NCBI RefSeq assembly: GCF_036417845.1
Contig: NC_089980.1
Location: 116,337,169-116,401,168 of the forward strand
DNA from: Apteryx mantelli
Lineage: Eukaryota; Chordata; Aves; Apterygiformes; Apterygidae
Reading direction: 5' to 3'
Length of the DNA: 64,000 nucleotides
The stretch's first letter is position 1. Each line of letters begins with the position of its first letter. The position numbers were made by a program, and so were the translations under genes. The notes under the pieces are model-generated. The model was not told the origin of the DNA. It did no database searches and saw nothing but the letters and a program-made list of their open reading frames with translations. Positions 62,221 through 64,000 of this stretch are shown here, piece after piece.

Positions 62221-63654
62221 CAGAAGTACCCCTAATGCTCCCATCTGTCAGCAGAGCCCACCTCACACTCTCATCGGCTGCTACAGCAAGCTAATTCTGC
62301 TTTCTCACTGGGAGACATTGCTTCATCATTGCCTTCCACAAAAACAAAATCTCACCTTCTGCTTGAAAAAAACATTTGTACTTGCTCACACCTCACCAGG
62401 ATCGAACTTTAAGAGTAAAAAGAAAAAAAAAAAGCTGGAAAATAGCTGTTATTGTAGATCTGCTAGAAAGCAGCAAGATGCACTAAGAAAAGAAAGAGAA
62501 ATGACAAGCACCTCTTTTGACTCCAGAAGACAAATCTCCTGTTATGTTTGCCATCTCGTGTAGTCATCTTGCACAGGATCAAGTAGAGCAAAAATGCAGG
62601 AGCAAGTTTAGCTTTACTTATATTGCAATCAAAAAGCATTAGATGACACTTGCCAAGAGATTTCAGGAGATGGAAGAGCATGTTTACATGCCATTATCTT
62701 TCTTCCCGCTTATCCCATTTTGTCAGGAGAGAAAGAAGATGTTTTGAACTAGAGAGCTATTAAGAATGTGCTTTAATGAATGGAACAACCGTGTAAGCTA
62801 AGCTAATAACTGCAATCAAGCATTAACTAGTGCTGGGGGAAGAACCCTTACTTCCTTATCTTTAGCCATCTATTATTTAGTCATCTATTTCCTCTGCTGT
62901 TAACCATGTATCTTTAAAAGGAGCAAGATGCTTACTTTAGATGGACTGTAAATAACTTTTTCTCATTCTTTTTCCTAAATTGCATTGTTTTATATAACTT
63001 TGGGAAAGTTTATAACCATGGAATGTGTCCGAAGTGGTCCACCAACTTCAGCATGTAGTGTTGGGGGGATCTGAGGCAGTCTTGCTGTGGTCAGTACCTC
63101 AGTACTTTGCACCACTCACTTGAAGTATGCTATTCTGTGTAGTGCTGAGCCCATGCTTAGTCATCACTGTGTTCAAGTGCTGATGAACATCCGGGATTAT
63201 CTGTGGCTTGTTTCCTGAAGTCTGTGTCATCACTCTATGATTAGTATTACTCTAAGCTAGAATCACAACCCACAATATTGTACTGTGCCCTTATACAACC
63301 ACTGGATGTTCTGCAGAAGACAAAATTTTTTTGACATTTGGTGAAAAGCTATGTATGATAGTGCAACAACGTGGGATTACTTTCAGGACACCCTGAAATG
63401 CCAGATTTAGGGGAAAGAGCTGATATGGTCTTACAGCCAAGGTCAAAACAAAACAAAAAAACCCTGACTTCCCCCTACAAATTGGTATTCCTGTACAGCA
63501 GTACTTGACAGTCAAGACAACCCTAGTGAGAACATGCAGTGTATGAGTCCTGAGAAGGGAACCTCTATCACACAGATTTTTCTTTTGACTGCTTGTATTT
63601 TATTTTCTAATAAGTGACTGGTATCATATACTTTGGCATAGAGCTAATACCTTC

Positions 63655-63681
63655 TTTTTTTAAAAAAAAAAAAAAAAAAAA
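63655..63681. repeat. T7 followed by A20 run
   Basis: Seven Ts directly followed by twenty As form a partly self-complementary homopolymer junction. Confidence 0.9.
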
Positions 63682-64000
63682 GCATGTACATGATGACAAC
63701 AGCGTGATCCACTTGTCAAGATCATTCCTTGGACTATTCACACACAGTCAAAATAGTGATTACTCCCCAGAGTATCTGTTCTCTTACAAATGTTCAGCCA
63801 CCAGTGCACCCCTGGGTCAAGAAGGTACCAAAAATGAATTAAAATCTTTTTTCCAATCCTGACTCCCTGCCTCTAAAAGTTACAGCAAGAAAGTCACCTT
63901 CTGAATTTGAATGGGTCTATCCCTTTATTAAGGGAGCATCAAATATAAAGAAAGTCCATTTTCCATCAAATTAATTTTCAGAATTGTAATATTCTAAAAT

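Larger units (their letters stand above)
58249..64000 (-). other. DLGAP1: DLGAP1 upstream intron, partial
   Basis: The sequence upstream of the 58248 acceptor contains no further DLGAP1 exon that I can recognise, so the intron continues past the window. It includes an A16 run at 59781-59796, a T7/A20 run at 63655-63681, a C/T-rich stretch at 62015-62220 and otherwise unique AT-rich sequence. The ORFs at 61996-62235 and 62204-62563 (plus) are low-complexity and unsupported. Confidence 0.75.

Noticed and set aside
62204-62563. 119-codon plus-strand ORF
   Set aside because: It includes a poly-lysine stretch from an A-run and has no recognisable homology.
1-64000. CRISPR arrays, operons, tRNA or rRNA genes, complete transposons or proviruses
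   Set aside because: No regularly spaced direct repeats, cloverleaf-like genes or transposase/polymerase frames were seen. The window is a vertebrate gene with introns.

Overview
The window is vertebrate nuclear DNA, most likely from a bird. It is AT-rich, has no prokaryote-like gene density, and its coding is limited to short exons with clean AG/GT splice borders. The interspersed repeats are sparse and fit an avian genome: old, truncated CR1 LINE 3' ends and one solo retroviral LTR with alpharetrovirus-like features. The species cannot be named from this sequence.

One protein-coding gene spans almost the whole window on the minus strand: DLGAP1 (SAPAP1/GKAP), the postsynaptic scaffold linking PSD-95 to Shank. 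Eight consecutive coding exons are recognisable, reading from right to left: 58248-58105, 54261-54042, 34240-33891, 23189-23104, 21860-21445, 11661-11570, 7186-7034 and 4655-4437. All splice phases agree. They join into 1680 nt (559 codons plus a TAA stop), the C-terminal part of a protein that is about 980 residues in mammals. The large N-terminal coding exon and the promoter lie beyond position 64000. Together the exons supply two PSD-95 guanylate-kinase-binding repeats, a proline-rich segment, two LC8 dynein-light-chain motifs, the GH1 domain and the C-terminal PDZ ligand QTRL.

By region: 1-1119 lies beyond the probable 3' end of the gene and contains a GC-rich patch (about 390-660) with no convincing gene. 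About 1120-4436 is the putative 3' UTR, with several minus-strand AATAAA signals and a perfect 46-bp AT palindrome. The rest, up to 64000, is introns of 1.2 to 19.8 kb holding simple repeats, CR1 pieces, older degenerate repeats, the solo LTR at 46122-46428, hairpins, an octamer-motif cluster near 32165-32254, GC-rich patches at 37.8 and 55.4 kb, and one candidate unannotated exon at 28277-28167.

I found no tRNA, rRNA, CRISPR array or operon, and no novel multi-gene system. The most interesting points concern alternative splicing of DLGAP1. The direct junction of the exons at 33891 and 23189 creates an LC8-type GIQVE motif. A well-formed candidate exon lies in the same intron but would introduce an early stop if spliced into DLGAP1.
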